This document shows, piece by piece, positions 20,826-27,686 of a stretch of 28,541 nt of DNA. Source of the DNA: an uncultured Faecalibacterium sp. (GTDB taxonomy: Bacteria; Bacillota; Clostridia; Oscillospirales; Ruminococcaceae); the NCBI GenBank assembly GCA_934525845.1, contig CAKSZS010000029.1:1-28541 (forward strand), given 5' to 3'. Each line of letters begins with the position of its first letter. Positions within the stretch are counted from its first letter, which is position 1. Both the position numbers and the translations under genes were made by a program. The notes under the pieces were generated by a model. The model did no database searches. It was not told the origin of the DNA and worked only from the letters and a program-made list of their open reading frames with translations.

Positions 20826-22745
20826 TCAGTCCGTATCGATCTCCGGTGCCGGGCTGTGGGCACTGCTGCTCTCGCTGTGGGAGCTGGATGCGCTTTCACT
20901 GTGGGAGCTGGATGCGCTTTCACTGTGGGAGCTGCTGGACGCACTGCCGGAAGAAGCCGTGCTGTGCGAAGAGCTGCTGGACGAGGACGCGGTGCTCTGC
21001 GAGCTGCTGCCGGAAGCGGAGGTGCTGTGGGAGCTGCTGCCCGCAGTCTCACCGGAAGCGGACGTACTGTGCGAACTGCTGGAGCTGCTGCTCGTGCTGC
21101 CCGAACCGGAGGTGCTGTGGGAGCTGCTGGATGTACTGCCGGAACCGGAGGTACTGTGCGAACCGGACGCCGCGGTCCCGTTGGAAGTGCCCGTCTCCTC
21201 GGTCGAGCTGCTGCCGGAGCCGGAAGAAGCGGAGGAACTGGAGGAACTGCCGGAGGAACCGGACGAGCTGCCGGATGCGGCAGCGGCCACGGTAACGTCC
21301 AGCGCATTGCTGGTCACGCGGCTGTCGTTGTAGGACGCCACCGCGTAGACCTTGAAGGTCGTGCCCTGCATCTCCTGGGTAATGGGCACCGTGACGGTGG
21401 TCTGCCCGGCGGCAGCGGCCACCTCGGCACCGTTGCAGTACCAGCGGAGGCTGCCGGCATCCAGATGCTTGCCGCTGAGCTTGGCCTTGAAGGTGTAGTG
21501 TCCGCCCACAACGGCCTTGCCGTCGCCGCTGATCTTCACCGAAGCTGCAGCAAAGACGGCGGTCACATCCAGATCCTGCTTGAAGTTGGTATCGGTACGG
21601 GTCTTCTGGGTAGAGCCATCGCTCCACTTGACGAAGACGTAGCCTTCATCCGGCACCGCAGTCACGCTGACCGACTGGGACGCCCCGGTGACGGTGCAGG
21701 TCAGCGCCTTGCCGGTGTTCCCGTTGGCGCTCAGCGTTCCGCCGCCGGTCTTATCGACCCGGTAGCTGGCCTTGTACTCCACCGTCTCCTCCGAAGAAGA
21801 GGCCGCTTCCGAGGAGGAAGCACTTTCCGAGCTGCTGGGCGCTGCCACCGCAGAGCTGGGGCTGAAGGTGTACTCCGCCCGGGTCGGGACGCCGCTGGTA
21901 TCCGGGCGGCGGTCCTCGGTCTCATAGGCGTGGGTGCGCAGATAGTTCAGCAGCACCTTCAGGCCGGTGGTCTTGAGGTGGATGTCGCCGGACTGGTAAT
22001 AATCGGCGTTGCCGTAGCCGGTGGCGTCCTTGAGCACTTCGGCGGTGTTCAGGAACTTCACCCCCAGCTGTTCGCACATGGAGAGCAGCGCCATGTTGAA
22101 GTCATCGATCCTGGCCTGATCCATGTTGGGGTAGTTGGAGTGGTTCTCCGGCACCGGCGGCACCGTGTTCACGATGATGTCGGTGTAGGGGTAGCTGGCC
22201 TGGATGGCCTGCACCAGCGCGGTGTAATTGCTGATGAAGTCCTCGGTGCTCATGCTGTTGTCGTTGGTGCCCAGCATGATGACCACCCGGCGGGGCTTCA
22301 TTTTGGCCACCGCCTGCGCCATGGTGTAAAGGGTGTTGTCCTTTTTAAAGGCCACGATGCCGTCGTTCAGGGCAACACTGGTGCCGATGCCCTCCTTGGC
22401 GCAGAACTGCTGCAGGGAGATCAGGCCGTTGGCGTACAGGCGCACCGTGTTGGAGTCGCCGAGAAAGAGCGTTTCGTTCTGATAAGCGTCTCCCGCATCG
22501 GCGGTCTCGGTCAGCAGGGCGCTGGAAGTCTCATTGATCTGGTAATGGTCGGCCAGATCGCCGTCATCCGTCACCGTGCTGTCCGGGGACGGCGTGTCCA
22601 CCGGGTCTTTTCCGCGGCGGAGCAGATTCAGGGTGATCCCGATGGTAAGCAGCGCGGCCAGTGCACACACGATGCACACCAGCACGGCCTGCTTCTGCAG
22701 GGGGGTCAGTGATTGCTTGTCCGATTGTGGATTCTGTCTCATCAT
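20826..22745 (-). CDS. Membrane-anchored SGNH/GDSL hydrolase with Ser-rich repeat tail
   Basis: A 639-residue surface protein. A signal anchor spans residues about 20-42. The SGNH hydrolase domain (about 85-275) has the nucleophile Ser98 in FLGDSNTVR, the block III MLGTND (157-162), and Asp254-x-His256 (GDIHL). Two beta-rich repeats follow (YKASYRVDKTGGGTLSANG, and VKISGDGKAVVGGHYTFKAK). From about residue 480 the chain is almost only Ser, Gly, Thr, Ala and His, ending in SSHSESAS repeats. There is no LPXTG sorting motif, so it is held by the N-terminal anchor. It may remove acyl groups from cell-wall or host glycans. It lies 18 bp after the HAD phosphatase gene. Confidence 0.8.
   Translation of the reverse strand: MMRQNPQSDKQSLTPLQKQAVLVCIVCALAALLTIGITLNLLRRGKDPVDTPSPDSTVTDDGDLADHYQINETSSALLTETADAGDAYQNETLFLGDSNTVRLYANGLISLQQFCAKEGIGTSVALNDGIVAFKKDNTLYTMAQAVAKMKPRRVVIMLGTNDNSMSTEDFISNYTALVQAIQASYPYTDIIVNTVPPVPENHSNYPNMDQARIDDFNMALLSMCEQLGVKFLNTAEVLKDATGYGNADYYQSGDIHLKTTGLKVLLNYLRTHAYETEDRRPDTSGVPTRAEYTFSPSSAVAAPSSSESASSSEAASSSEETVEYKASYRVDKTGGGTLSANGNTGKALTCTVTGASQSVSVTAVPDEGYVFVKWSDGSTQKTRTDTNFKQDLDVTAVFAAASVKISGDGKAVVGGHYTFKAKLSGKHLDAGSLRWYCNGAEVAAAAGQTTVTVPITQEMQGTTFKVYAVASYNDSRVTSNALDVTVAAAASGSSSGSSGSSSSSSASSGSGSSSTEETGTSNGTAASGSHSTSGSGSTSSSSHSTSGSGSTSSSSSSSHSTSASGETAGSSSHSTSASGSSSQSTASSSSSSSHSTASSGSASSSSHSESASSSHSESASSSHSESSSAHSPAPEIDTD
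20840..21290 (-). repeat. Low-complexity Ser-rich coding repeats, including 24-bp tandem copies
   Basis: The 3' third of the SGNH hydrolase gene is built from short direct repeats. The clearest is a 24-bp unit perfectly duplicated at 20875-20898 and 20899-20922 with a half copy to 20934; it encodes HSESASSS. Looser repeats of GTGGGAGCTGCTG and related strings extend to about 21290. Such tracts expand and contract by slippage, so tail length is probably variable between strains. Confidence 0.85.
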
Positions 22746-22763
22746 GTTTTTCCCCTTCCCTTT

Positions 22764-23444
22764 TCAGCAGACCGGATCTGCGGCTCCGCCCTGCGGATGC
22801 AGCAGCTGTTCGGCCAGATCTGCGCAGCTTTCCGCGTACAGCACCGGGTGGAAGGGTTCCAGCTCTTCCCGGCTGCCGTAGCCGTACAGAGCGCCGGCGG
22901 CGTCCAGCCCGCAGTCTGCTGCGCCGCGCATATCGTCGCTGCGGTCCCCCACCATCAGCACCCGCTTGCCCTGCAGCATGGGCTGGCTGAGCACATGGCG
23001 CACCACGTCGGTCTTGGTGTCGCGGCTCTCGTCCATGGAAGCGCCGCCGATGAAATCGAACAGCGGGGCCAGCCCCTTCTCTTCCAGAATGGGGGTCACG
23101 ACCTGGGTAGGCTTGGAGGTGGCGGTACACAGGAGGTACCCGGCCTCCTTCAGGCGGCGCAGCATTTCGGCGGCACCGGGGTACGCGGTGCACTCGTGGC
23201 TGCCCTTGGCTGCATAGCTCACGCGGTACAGCTCGGTGGCTTCCTCGATCTTGGCCGGATCGGTGAAGTGCTCGCCGAAGCTTCTGCGCAGCGGCGGGCC
23301 GAGGTAGCGGCGGAGGTTGACCCCGGTGGTGTCCACTCCCATCCGGGCAAAGACTTCTTCCAATGTATTGAGAATGCCGGGGGCGGAATCGATCAGGGTC
23401 CCGTCCACATCAAACAAAACAGCATCGTATTTCTGCACTTGCAT
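22764..23444 (-). CDS. HAD-family phosphatase (phosphoglycolate phosphatase-like)
   Basis: A HAD hydrolase of about 226 residues. Motif I FDVDGTLIDS, the C1 cap starting at PGILNTLEEVFARMG, motif II TATSKP, a conserved Lys in DTKTDVV, and motif IV MVGDRSDDMRGA are all present. The layout fits Gph/PgmB-like subfamily I phosphatases; the substrate is not determined. The start is uncertain. ATG at 23459 would be almost leaderless; ATG at 23444 lies only three bases after GTGAGG; GTG at 23438 has ideal nine-base spacing. The gene heads a unit with the SGNH hydrolase. Confidence 0.85.
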   Translation of the reverse strand: MQVQKYDAVLFDVDGTLIDSAPGILNTLEEVFARMGVDTTGVNLRRYLGPPLRRSFGEHFTDPAKIEEATELYRVSYAAKGSHECTAYPGAAEMLRRLKEAGYLLCTATSKPTQVVTPILEEKGLAPLFDFIGGASMDESRDTKTDVVRHVLSQPMLQGKRVLMVGDRSDDMRGAADCGLDAAGALYGYGSREELEPFHPVLYAESCADLAEQLLHPQGGAADPVC

Positions 23445-23474
23445 ATTCCTCACTTTCATGGTGATACAGTTTAT

Positions 23475-23503
23475 AGTATAGCACAGATTGGCCGCATCAG
23501 CAA
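23475..23503 (-). promoter_or_regulatory. Promoter of the HAD/SGNH hydrolase unit
   Basis: On the minus strand TTGCTG (23503-23498), a 17-bp spacer and TATACT (23480-23475). The predicted start is within about 10 nt of the first ATG, which argues that translation begins at one of the two downstream starts. Confidence 0.6.
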
Positions 23504-23560
23504 TTCCAACAAAAGGTTTTTCTGGGTTTTATGCAAATTTTCTGGGAGCTTCCGGCAAAC

Positions 23561-23590
23561 AAAAATGCCTGCCCGGGTGCCGGGCAGGCA
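23561..23590 (-). terminator. Terminator after the small Cys-rich gene
   Basis: TGCCTGCCCGG (23566-23576) pairs perfectly with CCGGGCAGGCA (23580-23590), and on the minus strand is followed by TTTTTGTTT. A strong intrinsic terminator for the yerC unit. Confidence 0.85.
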
Positions 23591-23601
23591 GATCTGGGAC
23601 A

Positions 23602-23931
23602 TTACCGGGTGCTGGCGGTGCCGCTGTCGGCGGGCGGATAGTACAGATTGTTGGAGACGAACTCCAGCTTATCCTTGAGCACCAGCTCCAGGTTGGCCAC
23701 CGCGTGCACCATGTTGGTGGCCGAGTCGTTCACTTCCAGCAGCTTGCACAGATCCAGCCCATCCAGCTCCATGGCGGCCTTCATCTTCTGGCTCTCGGCG
23801 CAGAGGATGTGGCTCAGGGCATTTTCCTGCAGGGCAATGCTCTCGATCAGGTCGATGACCGCCTGATCCAGCGTGACGCTGGGCAGGCAGGGGCAGGGAC
23901 AGGTGTGGGTGCAGTTGGTCGTGTCAGTCAT
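23602..23931 (-). CDS. Small protein with Cys-rich N-terminus, unknown function
   Basis: A 109-residue protein. The first 17 residues hold four Cys (NCTHTCPCPCLP). The rest is helical: LDQAVIDLIESIALQENALS followed by HILCAESQKMKAAMELDG and ANLELVLKDKLEFV. The pattern ESIAL-x-E-x-ALSHI-x-x-AE recurs, from memory, in Firmicutes proteins linked to spore coats and exosporium and in proteins of unknown function. A link to metal binding or disulfide crosslinking is only a guess. It is 70 bp downstream of yerC on the same strand, with AAAGGAT before the ATG, and ends at a strong terminator. Confidence 0.6.
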   Translation of the reverse strand: MTDTTNCTHTCPCPCLPSVTLDQAVIDLIESIALQENALSHILCAESQKMKAAMELDGLDLCKLLEVNDSATNMVHAVANLELVLKDKLEFVSNNLYYPPADSGTASTR

Positions 23932-24001
23932 AGGGATCCCATCCTTTCCGATGTGAAGTGGAGTCTGCACGCTCCATCCTATGCCTGCCGGGTGCCGGGT
24001 G

Positions 24002-24307
24002 TCACTCCGCCTGCTTGCTGCGCACCTTTTCAATGGTCTCGCGGTAGCCGCCGGAGCCGTACTGGATGCAGCGGTTGATGCGGCTGATGGTGGCGGTACT
24101 GATCTCCACGGCCTTGACGATCTGCTCATAGGTGCTGCCGTCCAGCAGCAGCTTGGCTGCTTCCAGCCGCTGGGCCATGTCCGAGATCTCCTTGACCGTG
24201 CACAGATCTTCAAAGAACGCATAGCACTCTTCCCGGGTCTCCAGGCTGAGGATGGCATCAAACAGTGCATCGGTGGTTTCGTTTCTTCTGGGGTTCTTTT
24301 CTGTCAT
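24002..24307 (-). CDS. yerC: YerC/YecD family TrpR-like DNA-binding protein
   Basis: A 101-residue TrpR-superfamily protein. LFDAILSLETREECYAFFED and LCTVKEISDMAQRLEAAKLL form the dimerisation core, and GSTYEQIVKAVEISTATISR the helix-turn-helix. YerC proteins are found across Firmicutes as small putative transcriptional regulators; the ligand is not established. AAGGAGATC precedes the ATG. A sigma-A promoter 65-90 bp upstream is flanked by repeated GTGTGAA motifs. Confidence 0.88.
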   Translation of the reverse strand: MTEKNPRRNETTDALFDAILSLETREECYAFFEDLCTVKEISDMAQRLEAAKLLLDGSTYEQIVKAVEISTATISRINRCIQYGSGGYRETIEKVRSKQAE

Positions 24308-24370
24308 GGTGGATCTCCTTGCCGCAGTTCCTGCGTCCGATCGAATCTTCCGGGGAATGTTCGTATCAAT

Positions 24371-24399
24371 ACTTTAGCACTTCATCGTGTGAAAGTCAA
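24371..24399 (-). promoter_or_regulatory. Promoter of yerC
   Basis: On the minus strand TTGACT (24399-24394), a 17-bp spacer and TAAAGT (24376-24371). The spacer contains TTCACACG, part of a set of GTGTGAA/TTCACAC motifs at about 24386-24393, 24405-24413 and 24449-24456. Confidence 0.6.
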
Positions 24400-24410
24400 G
24401 CTTTTTGTGT

Positions 24411-24429
24411 GAACAGTTTTCAACTGTTC
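24411..24429. promoter_or_regulatory. Inverted repeat upstream of yerC
   Basis: GAACAGTT (24411-24418) and AACTGTTC (24422-24429) form a perfect eight-base dyad separated by three bases, just upstream of the yerC -35 box. It looks like an operator for a dimeric regulator, possibly YerC itself; it has no T-run of a terminator. Confidence 0.4.
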
Positions 24430-24533
24430 TGCTATGTATTTTTGTTTGTTTCACACATGAACGAAAATCATCTAAAATTTTTCAGGAAAATCCGGGGCGA
24501 ATTGGCGCATCCACCGAAGTTGTAACAAACTTA

Positions 24534-24562
24534 TTGACAAACTGTGAATTCTGCACTAAAAT
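24534..24562 (+). promoter_or_regulatory. Promoter of the T-box leader and cstA
   Basis: TTGACA (24534-24539, consensus), a 17-bp spacer and TAAAAT (24557-24562). The predicted start near 24569 begins a leader of about 420 nt before cstA. Confidence 0.7.
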
Positions 24563-24568
24563 ACGGGC

Positions 24569-24912
24569 AATCATTCAGCAAATGCAACGAACAGGACATG
24601 ATCTTCTGCAGCACCCTCTTTCAGAGAGCCGCCTTTTGATGCAATGGCAGCAGTCAGGAGCAGGAGACCCTCCCCTGGGAGCTGCCTGTGTGAACGGAGC
24701 GGATGACCCCCGCTCTGAGTAATGCAGGCCGTCCGGCCCACGTTATCGGGCAGGGTGCAGACCGCCGGGTCTGTGCACCCGAAAGCGGCTGCCTGCAGCA
24801 GCAACCGAAGTGGTACCGCGGAGTATTTCCGTACACGATGTGCCGTGTACTGTGAAAGCCTTCGTCTTCGTCGGATCGTCCAGAGACGATCCCGGAGGAC
24901 GGAGGCTTTTTT
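24569..24912 (+). promoter_or_regulatory. T-box riboswitch controlling cstA
   Basis: A full T-box leader is visible. Stem I runs from ACAGG (24591-24595) to CCTGT (24685-24689) and has the AGAGAG motif (24623-24628). Stem II is GAGCGG/CCGCTC (24697-24715). Stem III is GGGTGCAGACC/GGTCTGTGCACCC (24753-24780). The T-box sequence AAGTGGTACCGCGG is at 24808-24821. The terminator pairs AAAGCCTTCGTC (24855-24866) with GACGGAGGCTTT and ends in six T (24907-24912); an inner stem GGATCGTC/GACGATCC strengthens it. CGAAG (24806-24810) can instead pair with CTTCG (24860-24864), the antiterminator. Uncharged tRNA would allow readthrough into cstA. UGGU in the T-box predicts a tRNA with discriminator A. 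The specifier codon could not be fixed; it should lie near 24665-24676 (GACCCTCCCC). Confidence 0.88.
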
Positions 24913-24988
24913 ACGCCCCGCTCCGGTGCGGTGCTGCCTGCAGCCATGGATCATTTGCCGAGTGAAAGAAAGGAAAGAGGTAAAAACA

Positions 24989-26716
24989 ATGAATACGCTG
25001 GTCATCGTATTGATCGCCGCCGTGTGTCTGTTCGGTGCTTACGCACTCTACGGCCGCTGGCTGGCAAACAAGTGGGGCATCGACCCCACCGCCAAGACCC
25101 CGGCTGTTGTCCATGAGGATGGCCGGGACTATGTTCCCACCGACGGTTGGACGGTATTCGCCCACCAGTTCAGCTCCATTGCCGGTGCAGGCCCTGTCAC
25201 CGGTGCCATCCAGGCTGCCGCTTTCGGCTGGCTGCCCGTTTTGCTGTGGGTCCTGCTGGGCGGCATCTTCTTCGGTGCCGTCACCGACTTCGGCGCTCTG
25301 TACGCTTCCGTCAAGAATGACGGCAAGAGCATGGGCATGCTGATCGAGAAGTATATCGGCAAGACCGGCCGCAAGCTGTTCCTGCTGTTCTGCTGGCTGT
25401 TCTGCGGCATCGTCATCGCTGCCTTCGCAGACATGGTCGCAGGCACCTTCAACGCCTACGGCACCGACGGTGCTCTGGTGGAAGCTGCTCAGACCAACGG
25501 CGCTGCCGGCATGGTCTCCATCATGTTCATGGTGTTCGCAGTGGTCTTTGGCCTGCTGCAGAACAAGTTCCACTTCACCGGCTGGAAAGAAAACGTCATC
25601 AGCATCGTGTTCATCGTGCTGTCCTTCGTGGTTGGCGCAAACGCTCCTGTCATCCTGGGCAAGGCTGCATGGAGCTACATCACCTTCGTTTACATCTTCT
25701 TCGCTGCCGTGCTGCCCATGTGGCTGCTGAAGCAGCCCCGTGACCACATGACCACTTTCATGTTCGTGGCTATGATCGTAGGTGCCGTTCTGGGCCTGAT
25801 TGTCAACCACCCCGTCATGAACCTGCCGGTGTTCACCGGCTTCAACAACGCAAAGCTGGGCACCATGTTCCCCATCCTGTTCGTTACCGTGGCCTGCGGT
25901 GCCGTTTCCGGCTTCCACAGCCTGGTTTCTTCCGGCACTTCCTCCAAGACTGTTTCCAATGAAAAGGATATGCTGAAGGTCGGTTACGGTGCCATGATCC
26001 TGGAGAGCCTGCTGGCTGTCATCGCCCTGTGCGTGGCAGGCGCAGCCGCTGCCGCCGACGGTACCCCTGCCGACGGTACCCCCTTCCAGATCTTCAGCCG
26101 TGGCGTAGCCAGCTTCTTTGTGGGCTTTGGCCTGGACCAGCACTTTGCTTCCGTGTTCATGACCATGTGCGTTTCCGCTCTGGCCCTGACCAGCCTGGAC
26201 GCTGTGGCCCGTATCGGCCGTATGAGCTTCCAGGAGCTGTTCAGTGTGGATGACATGGAGCACGCTGAGGGCTGGCGCAAGCTGCTGTGCAACGTGTACT
26301 TCTCCACCATCATCACTCTGGTGTTCGGTTTCATCCTGACCAAGATCGGCTACGCCAACATCTGGCCGCTGTTCGGTTCTGCCAACCAGCTGCTGAGCGC
26401 TCTGGTGCTGGCTACCCTGTGCGTGTTCCTGAAGGTCACCGGCCGCAACAACAAGATGATCTTCCCCCCGCTGATCATCATGCTGTGTGTCACCTTCACC
26501 GCTCTGGTGCAGCGCCTGATTGCTATGGTCAAGGTCATCAGCACCGCCGCTTCTGTGACCATCCCCGCTGGCGAGACCACCTGGGGCGCTGTGTTCATCG
26601 CAAACGGCCTGCAGCTGATCCTGGCGATCCTGCTGATCGTTCTGGGCCTGAACATCGTGGTCCACTCCTTCAAGGCTTACCAGAAGGCTGAACAGAACAG
26701 CGAAGCAAAGGTCTGA
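24989..26716 (+). CDS. cstA: CstA family transporter (carbon starvation protein)
   Basis: A 575-residue polytopic membrane protein of the shorter CstA type, with about 15 hydrophobic segments. Family blocks are GWTVFAHQFSSIAGAGPVTG (residues about 51-70), DFGALYASVKNDGKSMG, FVTVACGAVSGFHSLVSSGT, and SLDAVARIGRMSFQEL. CstA proteins carry pyruvate and/or small peptides or amino acids across the membrane. Control by a T-box makes an amino acid or peptide substrate likely here. The ATG at 24989 follows AAAGAGG by eight bases; the frame's extension upstream lies in the T-box leader and is not coding. Codon use is strongly biased (CTG, GCT, GTC), suggesting high expression. Confidence 0.93.
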   Translation: MNTLVIVLIAAVCLFGAYALYGRWLANKWGIDPTAKTPAVVHEDGRDYVPTDGWTVFAHQFSSIAGAGPVTGAIQAAAFGWLPVLLWVLLGGIFFGAVTDFGALYASVKNDGKSMGMLIEKYIGKTGRKLFLLFCWLFCGIVIAAFADMVAGTFNAYGTDGALVEAAQTNGAAGMVSIMFMVFAVVFGLLQNKFHFTGWKENVISIVFIVLSFVVGANAPVILGKAAWSYITFVYIFFAAVLPMWLLKQPRDHMTTFMFVAMIVGAVLGLIVNHPVMNLPVFTGFNNAKLGTMFPILFVTVACGAVSGFHSLVSSGTSSKTVSNEKDMLKVGYGAMILESLLAVIALCVAGAAAAADGTPADGTPFQIFSRGVASFFVGFGLDQHFASVFMTMCVSALALTSLDAVARIGRMSFQELFSVDDMEHAEGWRKLLCNVYFSTIITLVFGFILTKIGYANIWPLFGSANQLLSALVLATLCVFLKVTGRNNKMIFPPLIIMLCVTFTALVQRLIAMVKVISTAASVTIPAGETTWGAVFIANGLQLILAILLIVLGLNIVVHSFKAYQKAEQNSEAKV

Positions 26717-26747
26717 TCCGGATCTTTCGCATCCCTGCATAAATAGC

Positions 26748-26790
26748 AACGCCGCTGACGGCTTCAAACCCGTCAGCGGCGTTTTGTTGT
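26748..26790 (+). terminator. Terminator of cstA
   Basis: AACGCCGCTGACGG (26748-26761) pairs perfectly with CCGTCAGCGGCGTT (26770-26783), followed by TTGTTGTT. A strong intrinsic terminator about 30 bases after the stop codon. Confidence 0.9.
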
Positions 26791-26838
26791 TATTCCGGCA
26801 GCTCCATTTCATGCTCCGTGGGCACGGACCCGAAGCGC

Positions 26839-27534
26839 TCATCCGCACTGTTGTTCCTCCCAGCTCTGCAGCACGGCAAGCTGTACTTCGGTGTGGAACC
26901 AGTGTTCCCCGCCCTGCAGGATGGTCAGATGTGCCCCGCTCTGCCGGCGGAACCGCTCCATCACCGCACGGGAGGTCAGCGCATCCTTGTCGCCGTACAG
27001 CACCTGGGTGGGTGTATTCCACTGCAGGGGATGCTCCCGCACCCAGCACAGATACGGCCACGAAAGCGTTTCTCCCATCTCCGTGGGGATCTCCCCTGCT
27101 GCCTTCAGCTGTTCTTCGGTGACATGGGCGCCCTGCATCATGCTCAGGATGAGGGTTTCCATATCCACCACCGGGGACACGAACAGGGCCTTTTCCGGCT
27201 TTTCTGCCCGCAATGCCTGCATAGCCAGCCATGCCCCGATGCTGACCCCATAGAGCCGGATATGCGGCCAGACCGGCTGCATCCGGGCATAGACTGCCTG
27301 AATTTCCGGCACCACCGCCCACGGCAGCAGCTGTTCCGGGCGGTCCTTGCGCGCTCCGTGTTCGGGCAGGTCGATGGCCAGCACCTGCCAGCCTGCTGCG
27401 CAGGCGGTGTTTGCAAAGCGCTCAGCCTCTTCCTTGCAGCCATTTTTCCCGTGGACATAAAGATACACCTTGCGGCTGCGCTCGCCGTACAGGATGGCCG
27501 GAACGCCCGCAAGGGTAAGATTTTGTTTTTTCAT
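26839..27534 (-). CDS. Alpha/beta hydrolase
   Basis: A 231-residue alpha/beta-fold hydrolase. The oxyanion strand is LYVHGKNG, the nucleophile Ser98 lies in GVSIGAW, the acid is probably Asp in LYGDKDALTS, and the histidine lies in GGEHWFHTE near the C-terminus. There is no signal peptide or membrane segment, so it is cytoplasmic; the substrate cannot be read from sequence. AAGGAG precedes the ATG. It is monocistronic, between the cstA terminator and the tsf terminator, with its own promoter at 27596-27624. Confidence 0.8.
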   Translation of the reverse strand: MKKQNLTLAGVPAILYGERSRKVYLYVHGKNGCKEEAERFANTACAAGWQVLAIDLPEHGARKDRPEQLLPWAVVPEIQAVYARMQPVWPHIRLYGVSIGAWLAMQALRAEKPEKALFVSPVVDMETLILSMMQGAHVTEEQLKAAGEIPTEMGETLSWPYLCWVREHPLQWNTPTQVLYGDKDALTSRAVMERFRRQSGAHLTILQGGEHWFHTEVQLAVLQSWEEQQCG

Positions 27535-27595
27535 AGAGAGATTTCTCCTTAGTCATAACCCCGGCACAAAAATGTCTGAGAGGGTTCTTTTCTCC

Positions 27596-27624
27596 ATGAT
27601 AGCACATCTGCCGCACAAACACAA
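27596..27624 (-). promoter_or_regulatory. Probable promoter of the alpha/beta hydrolase gene
   Basis: On the minus strand TTGTGT (27624-27619), a 17-bp spacer and TATCAT (27601-27596). The -35 box abuts the T-run of the tsf terminator. A moderate match to consensus. Confidence 0.45.
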
Positions 27625-27626
27625 AC

Positions 27627-27664
27627 AAAAAAGGGGCCGCAGCACCTTTCGGTACTGCGGCCCC
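27627..27664 (-). terminator. Terminator of tsf
   Basis: GGGGCCGCAGTACC and GGTGCTGCGGCCCC (27664-27633 on the minus strand) pair around GAAA, with one G-U, followed by TTTTTTG. A textbook intrinsic terminator after elongation factor Ts. Confidence 0.92.
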
Positions 27665-27686
27665 CGGTTTGCCTTAGAAGTAAAAC

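Noticed and set aside
24411..24429. Intrinsic terminator upstream of yerC
   Set aside because: The dyad has a short AT-rich stem and no following T-run; an operator is more likely.
24722..24988. An N-terminal extension of CstA in the same frame
   Set aside because: This stretch is the T-box stem III, T-box and terminator. The transporter's family N-terminus starts at the ATG 24989 with a proper ribosome site.
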